From Shinella fusca (GTDB lineage: Bacteria; Pseudomonadota; Alphaproteobacteria; Rhizobiales; Rhizobiaceae), in NCBI RefSeq assembly GCF_014203155.1, contig NZ_JACHIK010000011.1, forward strand, positions 84,948 to 148,947: a stretch of 64,000 nt of DNA, in the 5' to 3' direction. Position 1 is the stretch's first letter. Every line of letters starts with the position of its first letter. Made by a program: the position numbers and the translations under genes. The notes beneath the pieces were generated by a model. It was given only the letters and a program-made list of their open reading frames with translations. It ran no database searches and was not told where the DNA came from. Below are positions 34,050-45,133 of this stretch, piece by piece.

Positions 34050-35585
34050 ATGCTGCCACGCGTGGCACCAACGACCGGGGTATCGGAGCCCTCCCCCGCC
34101 CTTGCGGCGGGCACGGCGGTCGATGCCGCCGCCCGGGCGCAGCCCACCGCCGCCGCGCTTGCCAACCTTCGCGCCGAAGTGCTGCTTCGCCTCCTCGAAA
34201 CCATGCTCAAGCATATGCCGCCCATGGCCGAGGCCAATCCCGGCCGCGACCTCGTCGAGACGCTGCTGGCGATGCTGAAGACCATGCCGGGGCGCGAGGG
34301 CGAAGCCGGCCAGAAGCTCTCCGATCTCATCGCCAAGCTGCCGGCGGACCTTCGCCCCGGCGTCGAGAAGCTGGTCGGCACCGTGCTTTCCGCGATGCCG
34401 ACGCGCAGCCTCGTCGAGATCGTGCGCAATCCCAACGGGCCGGAAGCGCAGAAACTCGCAACGCTGCTTTCCGCAAGCCTCGGCCTCGGCGAAAGCCCCG
34501 CAGGCGCGGCCGCAAACCAGGCGAAGCCGCTCGGCCTCACCGCCCAGCAGCTCGCCGTCGTCGTCAGCCGCAACGGCCAGCAGCAGCCGGCACAGGCGCT
34601 CCCCGTCGTCACCGACGCACGCCTCCTGCAGGTCGCCCTGAAACGCCTCTTCGATACCGACGGCGGCGCAAGGCCGCGCCCCCTGCCCGGTCAGGCGAAT
34701 GCCGTCACGGCGGATCACGAGACGCCGGCCGCGGCAACGCGGCTGCCTGCCGAAGCGGCGCGGGGCGAAGCCCGGATGCCGCTTCCCGCTGCCGCGACCG
34801 ACGATCAGCCGGTGGAGGCCTCGGCCGCCGCCCTTCGCCACAACGGCAGCGCCGAGGAACTGGAAACACCCGCCGTAAAACGGGAGGGCATGCCCGGCCG
34901 GGCGGACACCGCCAATGGCACCGGGCAGGCACTGGCCCGCAGCGTCATGCAGGCCGTGACGCGCGACCTGCCGCCGGCCCTCCTGATGCAGGCGGTCGCC
35001 CATCTCGTCGAGAACCTCTCGCCGGAGGAAGCGACCTTCCTGCGCGCCCTGCTGGAGCGGCCCTTCGACGCGGCAACCGAGCAGGAGATCGCCGCGATCG
35101 TCCGCGAGCAGACGGAAGGCGCCGCCGATCCGGACGGCACGCCCGAAGCGGGCAAGGCGAGAGCAGGCCAAGCGCAGCCGGCGGCCGCACAGGCGCCTGC
35201 CGAGACGAACGAGCCCCTGCCCGCAGCGCAGGCCCGCGAGGCCGCACAGCCCGTTGCCGTGTCCGACGCCCTGCCCGACCGCATGGTTCTGGCCGCTGCG
35301 CTGCGCGAAGGCGTTCCGCTCGCCTTCGTACCCTACCTGCCGGCCGAAGAAGACCTCGAGTGGAAGGATGCGGCAAAGGCGTCCGAGGATGAGGAGGACG
35401 GCGAGGACGGCAACGCCGGAGAAAACGGCGAAGCCTCCGGCGAGGAAACGGATCAGGAGGCCGCCGCCGAGGCGGAACCGGAAAGCGCCGACATGGCGCG
35501 CCGGCGCGAGAAGACGGCGGAGATGGTCGGCCTCATCGAGCCCGGCCTTGCCTTCTACCAGAAGCTCGGCGACTACTGGACCTGA
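34050..35585 (+). CDS. Large alanine-rich protein of unknown function
   Basis: 511 residues; AGGAGG precedes the ATG by five bases. No signal peptide or membrane helix. A helical N-terminal domain (about 35-150: LRAEVLLRLLETMLKHMPPM, KLSDLIAKLPADLRPGVEKL) is followed by disordered alanine/proline linkers, a second helical block (about 295-350: QAVTRDLPPALLMQAVAHLV) and an acidic stretch (about 435-480) before the C-terminal EMVGLIEPGLAFYQKLGDYW. The two-domain, linker-rich plan recalls hook-length control (FliK-like) proteins, but the sequence does not let me claim that. CtrA-type box upstream. Confidence 0.85.
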   Translation: MLPRVAPTTGVSEPSPALAAGTAVDAAARAQPTAAALANLRAEVLLRLLETMLKHMPPMAEANPGRDLVETLLAMLKTMPGREGEAGQKLSDLIAKLPADLRPGVEKLVGTVLSAMPTRSLVEIVRNPNGPEAQKLATLLSASLGLGESPAGAAANQAKPLGLTAQQLAVVVSRNGQQQPAQALPVVTDARLLQVALKRLFDTDGGARPRPLPGQANAVTADHETPAAATRLPAEAARGEARMPLPAAATDDQPVEASAAALRHNGSAEELETPAVKREGMPGRADTANGTGQALARSVMQAVTRDLPPALLMQAVAHLVENLSPEEATFLRALLERPFDAATEQEIAAIVREQTEGAADPDGTPEAGKARAGQAQPAAAQAPAETNEPLPAAQAREAAQPVAVSDALPDRMVLAAALREGVPLAFVPYLPAEEDLEWKDAAKASEDEEDGEDGNAGENGEASGEETDQEAAAEAEPESADMARRREKTAEMVGLIEPGLAFYQKLGDYWT

Positions 35586-35603
35586 TTTACACCACCAAAG
35601 AAA

Positions 35604-35633
35604 AAGCCCGCGGAGATCGCTCTTCGCGGGCTT
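35604..35633. terminator. Bidirectional terminator between the 34050 gene and rpsA
   Basis: AAGCCCGCG/CGCGGGCTT stem with a 12-base loop; followed by CTTCATTTC on the plus strand and TTTTTCTTT on the minus strand. Ends both the 34050 gene and rpsA. Confidence 0.85.
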
Positions 35634-35654
35634 CTTCATTTCATAAGCGAAGGC

Positions 35655-37361
35655 TTACTCGGCGTTGTTGCGGTTCTTCAGAGCCGCGCCGAGGATGTCG
35701 CCGAGCGAAGCGCCCGAGTCGGACGAACCGAACTGTGCGACGGCTTCCTTCTCTTCGGCGATTTCCAGCGCCTTGATCGAAAGCTGGATCTTGCGATCCT
35801 TCTTCGAGAAGTTCAGGACGCGGGCGTCGACGGTCTGGCCGACCGAGAAACGCTCCGGACGCTGCTCGTCACGGTCACGCGACAGGTCGCCGCGACGGAT
35901 GAACGCGGTGATGTCCTCGTGGTTGACGAGCTTCACTTCGATGCCGCCGTCGTTGACCGCGATGACTTCAGCCGAAACGACGGCGTTCTTGCGCAGGTCA
36001 CCCGAAGCTGCAGCTTCGCCGACCGCATCGCGGCCGAGCTGCTTGATGCCGAGCGAGATGCGCTCCTTGTCGACGTCCACATCGAGAACGACAGCCTTGA
36101 CGACGTCGCCCTTGTTGTATTCCTCGATGACCTGCTCGCCCGGACGGTTCCAGTCGAGGTCGGAGAGGTGCACCATGCCGTCCACGTCGCCTTCGAGGCC
36201 GATGAACAGGCCGAACTCGGTCTTGTTCTTGACTTCGCCTTCGACTTCCGTGCCGGCCGGGTGGCTGTGCGCGAAGGCCTGCCACGGGTTCTCGAGAGTC
36301 TGCTTGAGACCGAGCGAGATGCGGCGCTTCGTCGGGTCGACTTCGAGAACGACGACGTCGACTTCCTGGCTCGTGGACAGGATCTTGCCGGGGTGTACGT
36401 TCTTCTTCGTCCAGGACATTTCGGAGATGTGGATCAGGCCTTCGATGCCCGGTTCCAGTTCGACGAACGCACCGTAGTCGGTGATGTTCGTGACGGTGCC
36501 GGAGATCTTCTTGCCGACCGGGTACTTCGTGCCGATGCCATCCCACGGATCCGACTCGAGCTGCTTCATGCCGAGCGAGATGCGGTGGGTTTCCTGGTTG
36601 ATGCGGATGATCTGGACCTTGACCTGCTGGCCGATGGACAGGATCTCCGACGGATGGTTGACGCGGCGCCAGGCCATGTCGGTGACGTGCAGCAGGCCGT
36701 CGATGCCGCCGAGGTCGACGAACGCACCGTAATCGGTGATGTTCTTGACGACGCCGTCGACGACCTGGCCTTCTTCGAGGTTCTGGACGATTTCAGAACG
36801 CTGCTCGGCGCGCGATTCTTCGAGAACCGTGCGGCGCGAAACGACGATGTTGCCGCGGCGCTTGTCCATCTTGAGGATTTCGAAGGGCTGCGGGTTGTGC
36901 ATGAGCGGCGTGACGTCGCGGATCGGACGGATGTCGACCTGCGAACGCGGCAGGAAGGCGACGGCGCCGTCGAGATCGACGGTGAAGCCACCCTTGACCT
37001 GGTTGAAGATGACGCCTTCGACGCGCTCGCCGGCTTCGAACTTGACTTCGAGCTTGGCCCAGCTTTCTTCGCGGCGAGCCTTTTCGCGCGACAGAACGGC
37101 TTCACCAAGCGCGTTTTCGATGCGCTCGACGTAGACTTCGACTTCGTCGCCGACCTTCAGCGTGCCGTCCTTGGACTTGGCGCCGAATTCCTTCAGCGGA
37201 ACGCGACCTTCAACCTTGAGGCCGACGTCGACGATGGCGACGTCCTTTTCGATCGCGGTAACGATACCCTTGGCAACATAGCCTTCGGCGAGATCGTTGG
37301 CGGCGAAGGATTCCTGCAGAAGGGCTGCGAAATCTTCGCGCGTGGGGTTTGCTTGAGACAT
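35655..37361 (-). CDS. rpsA: Ribosomal protein S1
   Basis: 568 residues from ATG 37361 (MSQANPTREDFAALLQES). Six S1 RNA-binding repeats can be followed, e.g. GIVTAIEKDVAIVDVGLKVEG, GVVKNITDYGAFVDLGGIDG and GTVTNITDYGAFVELEPGIEG. S1 binds mRNA and helps initiation on structured leaders. Ends in NNAE. Upstream comes cmk, the usual cmk-rpsA order. Confidence 0.98.
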   Translation of the reverse strand: MSQANPTREDFAALLQESFAANDLAEGYVAKGIVTAIEKDVAIVDVGLKVEGRVPLKEFGAKSKDGTLKVGDEVEVYVERIENALGEAVLSREKARREESWAKLEVKFEAGERVEGVIFNQVKGGFTVDLDGAVAFLPRSQVDIRPIRDVTPLMHNPQPFEILKMDKRRGNIVVSRRTVLEESRAEQRSEIVQNLEEGQVVDGVVKNITDYGAFVDLGGIDGLLHVTDMAWRRVNHPSEILSIGQQVKVQIIRINQETHRISLGMKQLESDPWDGIGTKYPVGKKISGTVTNITDYGAFVELEPGIEGLIHISEMSWTKKNVHPGKILSTSQEVDVVVLEVDPTKRRISLGLKQTLENPWQAFAHSHPAGTEVEGEVKNKTEFGLFIGLEGDVDGMVHLSDLDWNRPGEQVIEEYNKGDVVKAVVLDVDVDKERISLGIKQLGRDAVGEAAASGDLRKNAVVSAEVIAVNDGGIEVKLVNHEDITAFIRRGDLSRDRDEQRPERFSVGQTVDARVLNFSKKDRKIQLSIKALEIAEEKEAVAQFGSSDSGASLGDILGAALKNRNNAE

Positions 37362-37474
37362 TGAAACTCCTGATGTGCCTATGGGCACGGGCGCCGGGGG
37401 TTAGCGTTGGTGATGAACGAGGCGATGTCCGCTACCTCGTGGGCAGCAAATCCGGCGCGGGGACAGGCCTTGTT

Positions 37475-39543
<2,069 letters not shown>

Positions 39544-39723
39544 TTAAAGCGTCATCCTCCCGGCGAAAAACAATCGCCGCGAAGGGCCCTGCCGTAGCCG
39601 CCTCAAGTTAGGCTTTGACAGGATTGCGCAAGACGATTAAGGGGACCGGCTAATCAATTTCCCCTTCAACGCGCCGGAACCCCGGCCCCGCCGGAAGAAG
39701 ACGGCACCTGAGAGGCTTTGACA

Positions 39724-40113
39724 GTGGCAAAACCGGAACTCGGAACCAAACGCATCGACCCGGAAACGGGCAAGAAGTTCTACGACCTGAACCGCGATCC
39801 GATCGTTTCCCCCTATACGGGCAAGTCCTATCCGCTCTCCTTCTTCGAGGAGACCTCCGCGGCGGCCGTGCTCGAGAAGGATGAGGACGAGGACGTCAAC
39901 GAAGTCGATACGGAGAACACGGAAGTCGAGCTCGTCTCGCTGGAGGATGCCGACGAGGATGCATCCGGCGGCGACGACCTGCCGGACCTCGGCGACGACG
40001 ACGTGGAGATCGACGGCGACGACGACGATACGTTCCTGGAACAGGACGAAGACGACGACAACGACGACATGAGCGACCTCATCGGCGTCACCGGCGACGA
40101 AGACGAAGCCTAA
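39724..40113 (+). CDS. TIGR02300-type acidic protein
   Basis: 129 residues from GTG 39724 (VAKPELGTKRIDPETGKKF). The N-terminal 40 residues carry the family block FYDLNRDPIVSPYTGKSYPL; the zinc-ribbon cysteines of some relatives are absent. The last 75 residues are extremely acidic (DDDVEIDGDDDDTFLEQDED), probably disordered. Function is unknown; the family is restricted to alphaproteobacteria as far as I recall. Divergent from aroA. Confidence 0.9.
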   Translation: MAKPELGTKRIDPETGKKFYDLNRDPIVSPYTGKSYPLSFFEETSAAAVLEKDEDEDVNEVDTENTEVELVSLEDADEDASGGDDLPDLGDDDVEIDGDDDDTFLEQDEDDDNDDMSDLIGVTGDEDEA

Positions 40114-40122
40114 GACCTTGAT

Positions 40123-40162
40123 AATCCGGCCGGTTTCAAAAAAATCGGCCGGATTTCATTTT
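40123..40162 (+). terminator. Terminator after the TIGR02300-type gene
   Basis: AATCCGGCCG/CGGCCGGATT, a perfect 10-bp stem with a 13-base A-rich loop, followed by TCATTTTT, ten bases past the stop. It isolates the gene from the tRNA. Confidence 0.9.
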
Positions 40163-40258
40163 TCGGCTTGCCATCTTCCAAGACGGCAAGTAATAAGCCG
40201 CCACACCGAACGGCAACGCCGCTTCGGTTCCCGGAAACCGGCCTTGCCGGACCCTTAT

Positions 40259-40334
<76 letters not shown>

Positions 40335-40395
40335 AATTTCTCCTGAAACAATATTCGATTTTCCGTCCATTGGACTGAAGCGCGTTCTTACGGCT

Positions 40396-40776
40396 TTACG
40401 GCAGGTCGATTCTGACCCAGGGAACCTGCTGTTCCTTGTGGACGGCCTGTTCCGGGGCAAGGCCGGAATCGTCACCGAATGCGCCGAGGGCGAGAGCGAT
40501 GCGGTCCGGCCGCATTTCGGGATACCAGAAGACCGTGCTGCCGCAGGCGGGGCAGAAGTGGAAGACGATCTGCTTGCCGCTTTCGCCGATCCGCTCGAAG
40601 GTTTGCGACGGGCCGGAGATTTCCGCAGCGCTGCGATCGAAGAAAACTGCCACGCCGAAGGCGGAGCCCGTGCGCTTCTTGCACGCTTCGCAATGGCAGA
40701 GCGATATCCGCAGGGGCTGGGCTTCGAGGCGGACGCGGAGGGCGCCGCAGGCGCAGGAAGCCGAGTGCTTCGTCAC
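40396..40776 (-). CDS. GFA-family zinc protein
   Basis: 126 residues. Zinc-binding cysteines CACGALRV, LCHCEACKKRTGSAFG and FCPACGSTVFW define the GFA/CENP-V fold (glutathione-dependent formaldehyde-activating family). Most members, including probably this one, have no proven formaldehyde role. It starts 27 bases before the end of the next minus-strand gene but in a separate frame. Confidence 0.92.
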   Translation of the reverse strand: MTKHSASCACGALRVRLEAQPLRISLCHCEACKKRTGSAFGVAVFFDRSAAEISGPSQTFERIGESGKQIVFHFCPACGSTVFWYPEMRPDRIALALGAFGDDSGLAPEQAVHKEQQVPWVRIDLP

Positions 40777-40803
40777 CGCAGCAGCCTCCTTTCCGTGATC
40801 CTC

Positions 40804-41343
40804 CTAGAACCGCACGCCGACGGCGAGGCCTGCGTGGGTGATGCCGTCGTTGGGGCCGTTGCAGAGGTTGGCGTTGGAGGAGTGGTCGATCGTCGCCATG
40901 ACGTTCACCGTTTCCGAGACGCGCACGCCGAGGGCGGCGTGCTCGCGGAAGAGGAAGCGGCAGCCGAGAAGCGGGCCCGTGCCGCTGTCGAGGTTGCCGT
41001 TGTGCACCGTGCCGCCGGCGCCGATCTCGGCAAAGAAGGCCTCGGTGATCGGCACATGCCAGTTGAGGCCGAGATAGGCTTGGTCGGTCGCGTCCGCGCC
41101 GCCGGACACGCCCAGCTGGACGCGCGGCTCGAGAAGCGCCTTGGCAAGGCCGGTCTGCGAGGAATGGAAGGGCGCCAGATAGACCTCGGCGGAGCCGACG
41201 AGGCCCTTGTCATGGGACGAATCGCCATTGAGGCTGCCGCCGACGCCCACGCGGACCTCATCGACAAGATCGCCGGCCAGCGCGCAAGAAACAGGAAGGC
41301 CGGCAAGAACCGTCGCCAACGCGACCGCAAGACATGATTTCAT
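40804..41343 (-). CDS. PagL-like lipid A 3-O-deacylase / outer-membrane barrel
   Basis: 179 residues with a signal peptide (to about residue 23, CALA-GD) and alternating strands of a small outer-membrane beta-barrel. DHSSNANLCNGPNDG carries the His-Ser/Asn pattern of PagL-type acyloxyacyl hydrolases, and the protein ends in an aromatic VGVRF, the outer-membrane insertion signal. Removal of the 3-O-acyl chain of lipid A is the family reaction; activity here is inferred. GAGGGG precedes ATG 41343. Confidence 0.82.
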   Translation of the reverse strand: MKSCLAVALATVLAGLPVSCALAGDLVDEVRVGVGGSLNGDSSHDKGLVGSAEVYLAPFHSSQTGLAKALLEPRVQLGVSGGADATDQAYLGLNWHVPITEAFFAEIGAGGTVHNGNLDSGTGPLLGCRFLFREHAALGVRVSETVNVMATIDHSSNANLCNGPNDGITHAGLAVGVRF

Positions 41344-41455
41344 GACATCCCCTCGAATCACGGCGAGGAGTGTCATCGGCGCCGCGCCGTTTGTACAGGC
41401 CAAAAAGCGGTGGGCACCAAAGTGTCCGGCAGCCTTTGGGGCAATCGGGCGGGCT

Positions 41456-41749
41456 TTACGGCTGCTCGCGCATTCCGGGCGTCGCCTCGCGTTCGTCGGC
41501 GTCCTCCAGGTCGGCCTTGACCATGAACACGTCGCTGTGTTCGCGGACGGCCTCGCGCAGGGCCGCAAGGTTCGGCTCGTCGTCGGGGCCGATCTCCCCC
41601 TCGCCCTTGTCGATCTCGTGCTCGCCGGCAAGGTCGATCTCGCGCTCCGCCTGAAGCCAGTGATCGTCGGGTTTGCCCTCGGGCGCCCCCTCCTGCTGCC
41701 AGAGTTCATAGGCACGTTTGCGGATGCGGTCTTCGCGGTCGTCTGTCAT
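41456..41749 (-). CDS. DUF2934 protein
   Basis: 97 residues. The N-terminal RIRKRAYELWQQEGAPEGKPDDHWLQAEREI is the DUF2934 domain, common in rhizobia and of unknown function; the rest is acidic and probably disordered. ATG 41749 has GGGAG seven bases upstream. Likely monocistronic. Confidence 0.88.
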   Translation of the reverse strand: MTDDREDRIRKRAYELWQQEGAPEGKPDDHWLQAEREIDLAGEHEIDKGEGEIGPDDEPNLAALREAVREHSDVFMVKADLEDADEREATPGMREQP

Positions 41750-41889
41750 GATCGTACTCCCTTTGATCGATCGTGCGACCGAACGCGGGGGGGCGTCAAG
41801 ATGTTCCCCGCTTGCGCAGTTCAGCGACCGCGAATAAGCATGGCTTTCCGGGCGTCTCACCCAGTACGCCAGCCTTGTCGGGGGACATC

Positions 41890-43059
41890 ATGAGCTTCAC
41901 GGAAACGACGACCACGTCCTGGTTTTCCAGGCTGAAGGGGGCGCTGATCAGGATCCTGGTCGGCTTCATCCTGCTCATCGCCTGCGTCTTCCTCCTCTTC
42001 TGGAACGAGGGGCGTTCCGTGAAGACCTATCGCGCGCTCGTCGAGGGCGCGGGGCTCGTCGTTTCCGTCGGGAACGACAGCGTCGATCCGGCCAACGAAG
42101 GCAAGCTCGTGCACATTTCCGGCCCCGTGAAGCCGGTCGGCGTGCCGCAGGACAACGCGCTCGGCATTTCGGCGGAGGGCGCCGCCGGCCTCGAGCGCAT
42201 CGTCGAGATGTACCAGTGGGTCGAGACCTCCAGATCGGAGACGCGCAAGCAGCTCGGCGGCAGCGAGGAAACCGTCACCACCTATTCCTACCACAAGGAA
42301 TGGAAGCGTGACGCGGTCTCTTCGGACAGCTTCCGCCAGCCGGGCCACGACAATCCGCAAAAGCCGGTCGCCGATGCAAGCTTCGCCGTTCCGTCCGCGA
42401 CGATCGGCGCCTTCAGCGTCGACGGGCGGACGGTCGCGCGGCTCGGCGAGGAACGTCCCGTGCCGCTCACCGCCGCGGACGCGGGCCGGCTCGGCGAGGC
42501 GGCGACGCTTGGAAAGCCGGTCGCTATCATCGGCGGCCAGGCCGTCTTCTCCCTCGATCCGCAGAACCCGCAGGTCGGCGATATCCGCATCCGCTTCGAG
42601 CGCTCCGACATTGCCGAGGCAAGCTTCGTCGGCGCGCAGCGCGGCACGGCGCTTGCGCCCTACAGGACGACGAACGGGCGCGACCTCTTCCTCAGCGAAG
42701 CGGGCATCGCCGATGCGAGCGCCATGTTCGACGCGGCGCAAAGCGAGAACACGATCGTCACATGGCTCGTGCGCGTCGGCGGGCTCGTCGGCCTCTTCGT
42801 CGGCTTTGCCTTCATCCTGTCGTTCCTCGGCGTGATCGCCGATGTCGTGCCCTTCGTCGGCTCCATCGTGCGCTTCGGCACGACGGCGATCGCGCTCATC
42901 CTCACGCTGCTGCTCGGCCCGGCGGTCATCGCCATCGCCTGGATCGCCTATCGCCCGCTCATCGCCATCGCCGTCCTTGCCGCCGGCATTGCGCTTGCGG
43001 CCGGCATCCTCTATCTGCGACGGGGCAAGGCCGCGGCGGCAGCGCCCGCCGGGGCATGA
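41890..43059 (+). CDS. TMEM43-family membrane protein
   Basis: 389 residues. One membrane helix near 20-40 (LIRILVGFILLIACVFLLFW) followed by NEGRSVKTYRALVEGAG, a large periplasmic domain (about 45-300), then two or three helices at the C terminus (about 303-380). The layout and the NEGR motif are those of TMEM43/LUMA-like proteins (PF07787), whose bacterial role is unknown. ATG 41890 follows GGGGAC; longer upstream frame is not supported. Confidence 0.85.
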   Translation: MSFTETTTTSWFSRLKGALIRILVGFILLIACVFLLFWNEGRSVKTYRALVEGAGLVVSVGNDSVDPANEGKLVHISGPVKPVGVPQDNALGISAEGAAGLERIVEMYQWVETSRSETRKQLGGSEETVTTYSYHKEWKRDAVSSDSFRQPGHDNPQKPVADASFAVPSATIGAFSVDGRTVARLGEERPVPLTAADAGRLGEAATLGKPVAIIGGQAVFSLDPQNPQVGDIRIRFERSDIAEASFVGAQRGTALAPYRTTNGRDLFLSEAGIADASAMFDAAQSENTIVTWLVRVGGLVGLFVGFAFILSFLGVIADVVPFVGSIVRFGTTAIALILTLLLGPAVIAIAWIAYRPLIAIAVLAAGIALAAGILYLRRGKAAAAAPAGA

Positions 43060-43086
43060 CGGGTTGGCAAGCAGGACGGGCATGGC

Positions 43087-43878
43087 GTGACCTTCTACGT
43101 TTCGAAGATCTTCTGGGTTCTCGCCCAGCCGCTCTCGCTTTGCCTGCTGCTCATCCTTGCCGGCCTCGCGGCGGGCCTTCTCAAGTGGAACCGGCTGCGT
43201 CTTGCGGCGCATCTTGCCGCAGCGCTCCTCCTCTTCGTCACGCTGTTCACCACCACGGGCGCCGTGCTGCTGCAGACGCTGGAGGCGCAGATCGCGCGCG
43301 CAGCGCTTCCGGAAGGCGGGCCTTCCTGCATCATCACACTCGGCGGAGCCTTCGAGCCGGACGTGACGACGGCCCGCGGCGGTTTCGAACTGAACCAGGC
43401 CGGAGACCGCTTCGTGGAGACGCTGCGGCTGGCGCAGCAATTCCCCGCCGCGCGCATCCTGATTTCCGGCGGCGACGGCTCGCTCGGCGGTGCCTATGAG
43501 GGGGATGCGGTGATCGGCACGCGGTTCTTCGCGGCCTTCGGCGTGCCGGCGAGCCGGCTGATCCGCGACCCGGATTCGCGCGATACCTACGAGAACGCCG
43601 GCAACACGAAGACGCTTCTTGCGCAGAACGGACTGGGGAACTGCCTGCTGGTGACCTCGGCCTTCCACATGCCGCGCTCGGTGGGCCTTTTCCGCAAGCT
43701 CGGCATCGACGTGCTGCCCTGGCCGACGGATTACCGCACGACCGGCACGGCAAGCCTCGGGCTGGACCTGACGCAGCCGTCGGTCAACACCCAGCTCCTG
43801 ACGACGGCGGTGCGCGAGTGGATCGGCCTTGCCTTCTACTATATGGCGGGCCGCACCAGCGCCTTCCTGCCGCAATAG
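43087..43878 (+). CDS. YdcF/SanA-type DUF218 protein
   Basis: 263 residues from GTG 43087. Two membrane helices (about 5-32 and 36-60) anchor a DUF218 domain with ITLGGAFEPD, RILISGGDGSLGG, DSRDTYENAGNTK and TSAFHMPRSVGLFRKLG. The family includes ElyC/SanA envelope-integrity proteins; the acidic/histidine motifs suggest a hydrolase or transferase, but the substrate is unknown. 27 bases after the TMEM43-like gene, probably one unit. Confidence 0.9.
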   Translation: MTFYVSKIFWVLAQPLSLCLLLILAGLAAGLLKWNRLRLAAHLAAALLLFVTLFTTTGAVLLQTLEAQIARAALPEGGPSCIITLGGAFEPDVTTARGGFELNQAGDRFVETLRLAQQFPAARILISGGDGSLGGAYEGDAVIGTRFFAAFGVPASRLIRDPDSRDTYENAGNTKTLLAQNGLGNCLLVTSAFHMPRSVGLFRKLGIDVLPWPTDYRTTGTASLGLDLTQPSVNTQLLTTAVREWIGLAFYYMAGRTSAFLPQ

Positions 43879-43883
43879 GCCGC

Positions 43884-44357
43884 CTACTTCTTCGAGATCG
43901 TCTCGAAGCGGGCGTTGCGCACGCGGATCGTCATCGTGCAGTATTCGCTGTCGCTGCGCCCGCAGCTTGCCGCGTTCGCCTTCAGTTCCAGCACCATGTT
44001 ACCGAAGCGCTTCTTCATCGTATAGCCGTAGAGATCGGCGGTCGCGGCGAGGAAATAGCCGCCCTCGGCCACCCGGATGTAGAATTCGTGCGGGCAGCCG
44101 ACATTGCCGCACAGGCCGCCCGGCACGCCGTCGCAATTGACCGCGCCGAGATTGAAGATCGCGTCGACGAGGCCGTCATTGTTGAAATCGATGCTGTCGG
44201 CGAAGTCCGCGCCATAGATGGCGCTCTTGCAGCGGCCGGCGACTTCCGCCTCCACGGCCGCCAGCGCATCGGGCACGATCTCGGCGGCACGCGCCGGCAG
44301 GGCGCTTGCGGCGAAGGCGGCGGAGAGAAGCGCGAGGGTTGTCATGCGGATGGCCAT
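43884..44357 (-). CDS. Exported cysteine-rich protein with a calcium-loop-like motif
   Basis: 157 residues; signal peptide to about residue 24 (PARA-AE). The mature part contains DFNNDGLVDAIF, which matches the DxNxDGxxD dockerin/EF-hand-type calcium loop, and six cysteines (RCKS, VNCDG, LCGNVGCP, SCGR, EYCTM) suited to disulphides. It resembles a secreted binding protein; no family is assigned. Convergent with the YdcF-like gene. Confidence 0.8.
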   Translation of the reverse strand: MAIRMTTLALLSAAFAASALPARAAEIVPDALAAVEAEVAGRCKSAIYGADFADSIDFNNDGLVDAIFNLGAVNCDGVPGGLCGNVGCPHEFYIRVAEGGYFLAATADLYGYTMKKRFGNMVLELKANAASCGRSDSEYCTMTIRVRNARFETISKK

Positions 44358-44488
44358 CTCTCAAACCTTTCCATGGCGGGCGATTCGGTCATTATGCGAG
44401 CCGGTGCCGGGTGATTCTGCGGCGGGCACTCTACTGCGGCAAAGCTGTCGCGAGGCTTGGCCGCAAAGGACCTGCAAGGAGGGAATGC

Positions 44489-45124
44489 GTGCCGATCCTG
44501 GAACTGCTCGATTATACCGGCGTCGCGGTCTTCGCCGCCACCGGCGCGCTGTCGGCCTCGCGCAAGCAGCTCGACATCATCGGCTTCGTGTTCCTGGCAG
44601 CCGCGACGGGCATCGGCGGCGGCACGTTCCGCGACGTCATCCTCGGCGCGACGCCGGTCTTCTGGGTGGTGAACCCGACTTATCTTCTCGTCTGCGTGGC
44701 GGTGGCGCTCATCGTCTTCGTGCTCTCCCACCGGATCGAATCGCGCTACCGGCTGCTGCTCTGGCTCGATGCGATGGGGCTTTCGGCCTATTGCGTGATG
44801 GGCGCGGCCAAAGGCCTCGCCGCAACCGGCTCGCCGACCGTGGCGATCACCACCGGCGTATTGACGGCAAGCTTCGGCGGCATCCTGCGCGATCTTCTCG
44901 CCAACGAGCCCTCCGTGCTGCTGCGGCCGGAGGTCTACGTCACCGCCGCGCTTGCGGGTGCCGCCGGCTTCACGGCCGCGATGGCGGCGGGCGCGCCGCT
45001 CTGGGCGGCCTCGGCCATCGGCATCGGCACGGCCTTCGTCGTGCGCGGCGGGGCTCTCCGCTTCGGCTGGCGCTTTCCGGTCTACAAGCCCCGGCCGGGG
45101 CGGCATCCGGACGATGTCATGTGA
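44489..45124 (+). CDS. UPF0126 / TRIC-type membrane protein
   Basis: 211 residues from GTG 44489, with AAGGAGG six bases before it; an ATG four bases earlier is out of frame. Two repeated three-helix units each carry the TRIC signature GGGTFRDVILG and FGGILRDLLAN. Bacterial members form trimeric cation channels; some in Escherichia coli are linked to glycine uptake (YicG-type). Convergent with irr, nine bases apart. Confidence 0.9.
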   Translation: MPILELLDYTGVAVFAATGALSASRKQLDIIGFVFLAAATGIGGGTFRDVILGATPVFWVVNPTYLLVCVAVALIVFVLSHRIESRYRLLLWLDAMGLSAYCVMGAAKGLAATGSPTVAITTGVLTASFGGILRDLLANEPSVLLRPEVYVTAALAGAAGFTAAMAAGAPLWAASAIGIGTAFVVRGGALRFGWRFPVYKPRPGRHPDDVM

Positions 45125-45133
45125 GGGGAAGGA

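Noticed and set aside
39640..39655. ATTAAGG...CTAAT near the TIGR02300-type gene as a CtrA box
   Set aside because: The halves are not TTAA-N7-TTAA and no TTAACCAT occurs.
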